Made by a program: the position numbers and the translations under genes. Below, piece by piece: positions 5,321-6,013 of a DNA stretch of 6,013 bases; the first letter of the stretch is position 1; the number at the start of each line of letters is the position of its first letter. Below the pieces are notes generated by a model that worked only from the letters and a program-made list of their open reading frames with translations, searched no databases and had not been told where the DNA came from. This stretch comes from a bacterium (GTDB lineage: Bacteria > Chloroflexota > Dehalococcoidia > Tepidiformales > Tepidiformaceae): contig CAMAUF010000156.1 of NCBI GenBank assembly GCA_945861295.1, positions 1 through 6,013 of the forward strand. The letters are read 5' to 3'.

Positions 5321-5911
5321 TCAGGAGCCGTGTTCGCCCGCGAGGCCTTCCATCTCGCTGACAACCGCGGCGAGTTCATCGGCCAGGCCTTTGGGTATGC
5401 CAGTCCGGAACTCAGCCGCGAGCGAGCGGTAGTACCAGAGTATCTCGGGCTTCGACGAGGAAAAGCGCGACCAGACGCCCTCACCGTCTTGCCGCAAGTC
5501 GGAGAGGATCGAACGCGCGTTGTGCAGCTTGTCGCTCGCCGACACGAGCCGCGTCGAAGCAGTGGCGTGCTGGAGGTGCTCCAGGTAGGCGACTTTCCGC
5601 TGCTTCCAGGGAAGCTTCTCGCCGTCACCGTCGTTGTCGCTACAGGCCCGGACGACCTCCGCAACCTTGTCGCCGAAGAGCAGTCCGATGGTCTCTAGCG
5701 TTGACGTACCGCCCTGGTCTTCGACGGCGTCATGCAAGAGAGCCGCAATAGCCTCGTCTTCGTCGGCCCCGTGCTCGAGCGCGAGGCTGGCGGCCCCGAG
5801 CAGGTGCGAGACGTACGGGATCGCGGTGTCGTTGCGCAGCTGATCCCTGTGGAGCCGTGCGGCGAAGGCGAGCGCGGTCTCGAACCGGGATGAAAGGATG
5901 GGTTCGGGCAA
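5321..5911 (-). CDS. HD-domain protein, probable small alarmone ((p)ppGpp) hydrolase
   Basis: This 196-residue cytoplasmic protein is a single HD_4 domain like Mesh1 and the hydrolase half of SpoT/Rel. The metal and substrate signature is complete in order: LHRDQLRND (H21, R26), PYVSH (H36), LLHDAVED (H60, D61, E64, D65), FGDKVAEVV (80-87) and SDKLHN (D127, N131). Family knowledge: such enzymes use Mn2+ to remove the 3'-pyrophosphate from (p)ppGpp. There is no synthetase, TGS or ACT domain, so it would be a stand-alone hydrolase. The tail WSRFSSSKPEILWYYRSL (147-164) also occurs in HD_4 proteins lacking proven activity, so the substrate remains inferred. The start is TTG (5909-5911), seven bases after AAGGAG, with no ATG nearby. 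It converges with the reductase and is divergent from the gene at 5996. A nucleotide or NADPH phosphatase activity, reported for Mesh1, is the main alternative. Confidence 0.9.
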   Translation of the reverse strand: MPEPILSSRFETALAFAARLHRDQLRNDTAIPYVSHLLGAASLALEHGADEDEAIAALLHDAVEDQGGTSTLETIGLLFGDKVAEVVRACSDNDGDGEKLPWKQRKVAYLEHLQHATASTRLVSASDKLHNARSILSDLRQDGEGVWSRFSSSKPEILWYYRSLAAEFRTGIPKGLADELAAVVSEMEGLAGEHGS

Positions 5912-5918
5912 GATGGGG

Positions 5919-5924
5919 CTCCTT
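5919..5924 (-). promoter_or_regulatory. Shine-Dalgarno deciding a TTG start
   Basis: On the minus strand AAGGAG is followed by seven bases (CCCCATC) and then TTG. The strength and spacing of this site pick the TTG as the start of the HD-domain gene. Confidence 0.8.
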
Positions 5925-5983
5925 CTGCGAGTCTCGAACCAAGCAGCCGTACCGCGACCACTCGCCGCCGCGTACTCTGACCC

Positions 5984-5988
5984 GGGAG
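5984..5988 (+). promoter_or_regulatory. Shine-Dalgarno of the right-edge gene
   Basis: GGGAG lies seven bases before the ATG at 5996, a normal position. It is the main support for a gene beginning there. The divergent spacer 5912-5995 is only 84 bases long, and I see no convincing promoter hexamer pair in it for either gene. Confidence 0.55.
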
Positions 5989-5995
5989 CTGAACC

Positions 5996-6013
5996 ATGGC
6001 AACTACCGAGAAC
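5996..6013 (+). CDS. Start of an unidentified gene, cut by the right window edge
   Basis: Six codons are visible (MATTEN), starting at an ATG with GGGAG seven bases upstream. Nothing can be said of the product. The call rests on the ribosome binding site, the reading direction away from the HD-domain gene, and the fact that the upstream DNA is otherwise an ordinary short divergent spacer. Confidence 0.5.

Noticed and set aside
5313..5323. TGAGC-T-GCTCA dyad near the HD-domain stop codon
   Set aside because: It has five base pairs around a single base, cannot form a stable hairpin and has no T-tract, so it is not supported as a terminator.
4336..5664. Long minus-strand frame (442 codons) across the reductase gene and into the HD-domain gene
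   Set aside because: It overlaps two well-supported genes, one of them in a different frame of the same strand, and has no family-like sequence.

Overview
The window is GC-rich DNA with tightly packed genes from a bacterial chromosome. It holds six protein-coding genes, two of them cut by the window edges, and no RNA genes, CRISPR array, integrase or transposase. A single-pass membrane protein with Ig-like, SH3b-like and CARDB-like modules joined by a Pro/Thr/Ser linker, next to an EntS-type MFS permease and an Asp-box propeller, suggests Chloroflexota (Dehalococcoidia or SAR202-like). That assignment rests on gene style only and is tentative.

Layout. (1) Positions 1-1257, minus strand: the membrane-anchored multidomain protein, whose reading frame stays open to the left edge. 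(2) 1258-1361: a spacer with a long interrupted hairpin just after the stop of the next gene upstream. (3) About 1362-2621, minus strand: a 12-TM MFS exporter. (4) About 2622-3138: a 0.5 kb divergent intergenic region with nested inverted repeats (2851-2998), a REP-like palindrome at their centre, and four copies of CCAACTCA. (5) 3139-4272 and 4312-5250, plus strand: a cytoplasmic Asp-box (BNR) beta-propeller, then 39 bases later an aldo-keto reductase with an intact catalytic tetrad, probably co-transcribed. (6) 5321-5911, minus strand, convergent with the reductase: a stand-alone HD-domain protein with every residue expected of a small (p)ppGpp hydrolase (Mesh1/SpoT-HD type), starting at TTG behind a strong Shine-Dalgarno. 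(7) 5996 to the right edge, plus strand: the first six codons of another gene, divergent from the hydrolase.

How the genes work together: only the propeller/reductase pair looks like a functional unit by strand and spacing, and no shared pathway can be read from it. The exporter and the membrane protein may be partly co-transcribed, but the hairpin between them suggests attenuation or termination. The hydrolase is its own unit and would act on the stringent-response alarmone. I see no convincing new multi-gene system. The most unusual material is non-coding: the nested palindrome and short-repeat cluster at 2797-3042. The candidate alarmone hydrolase and the membrane protein's architecture come next.
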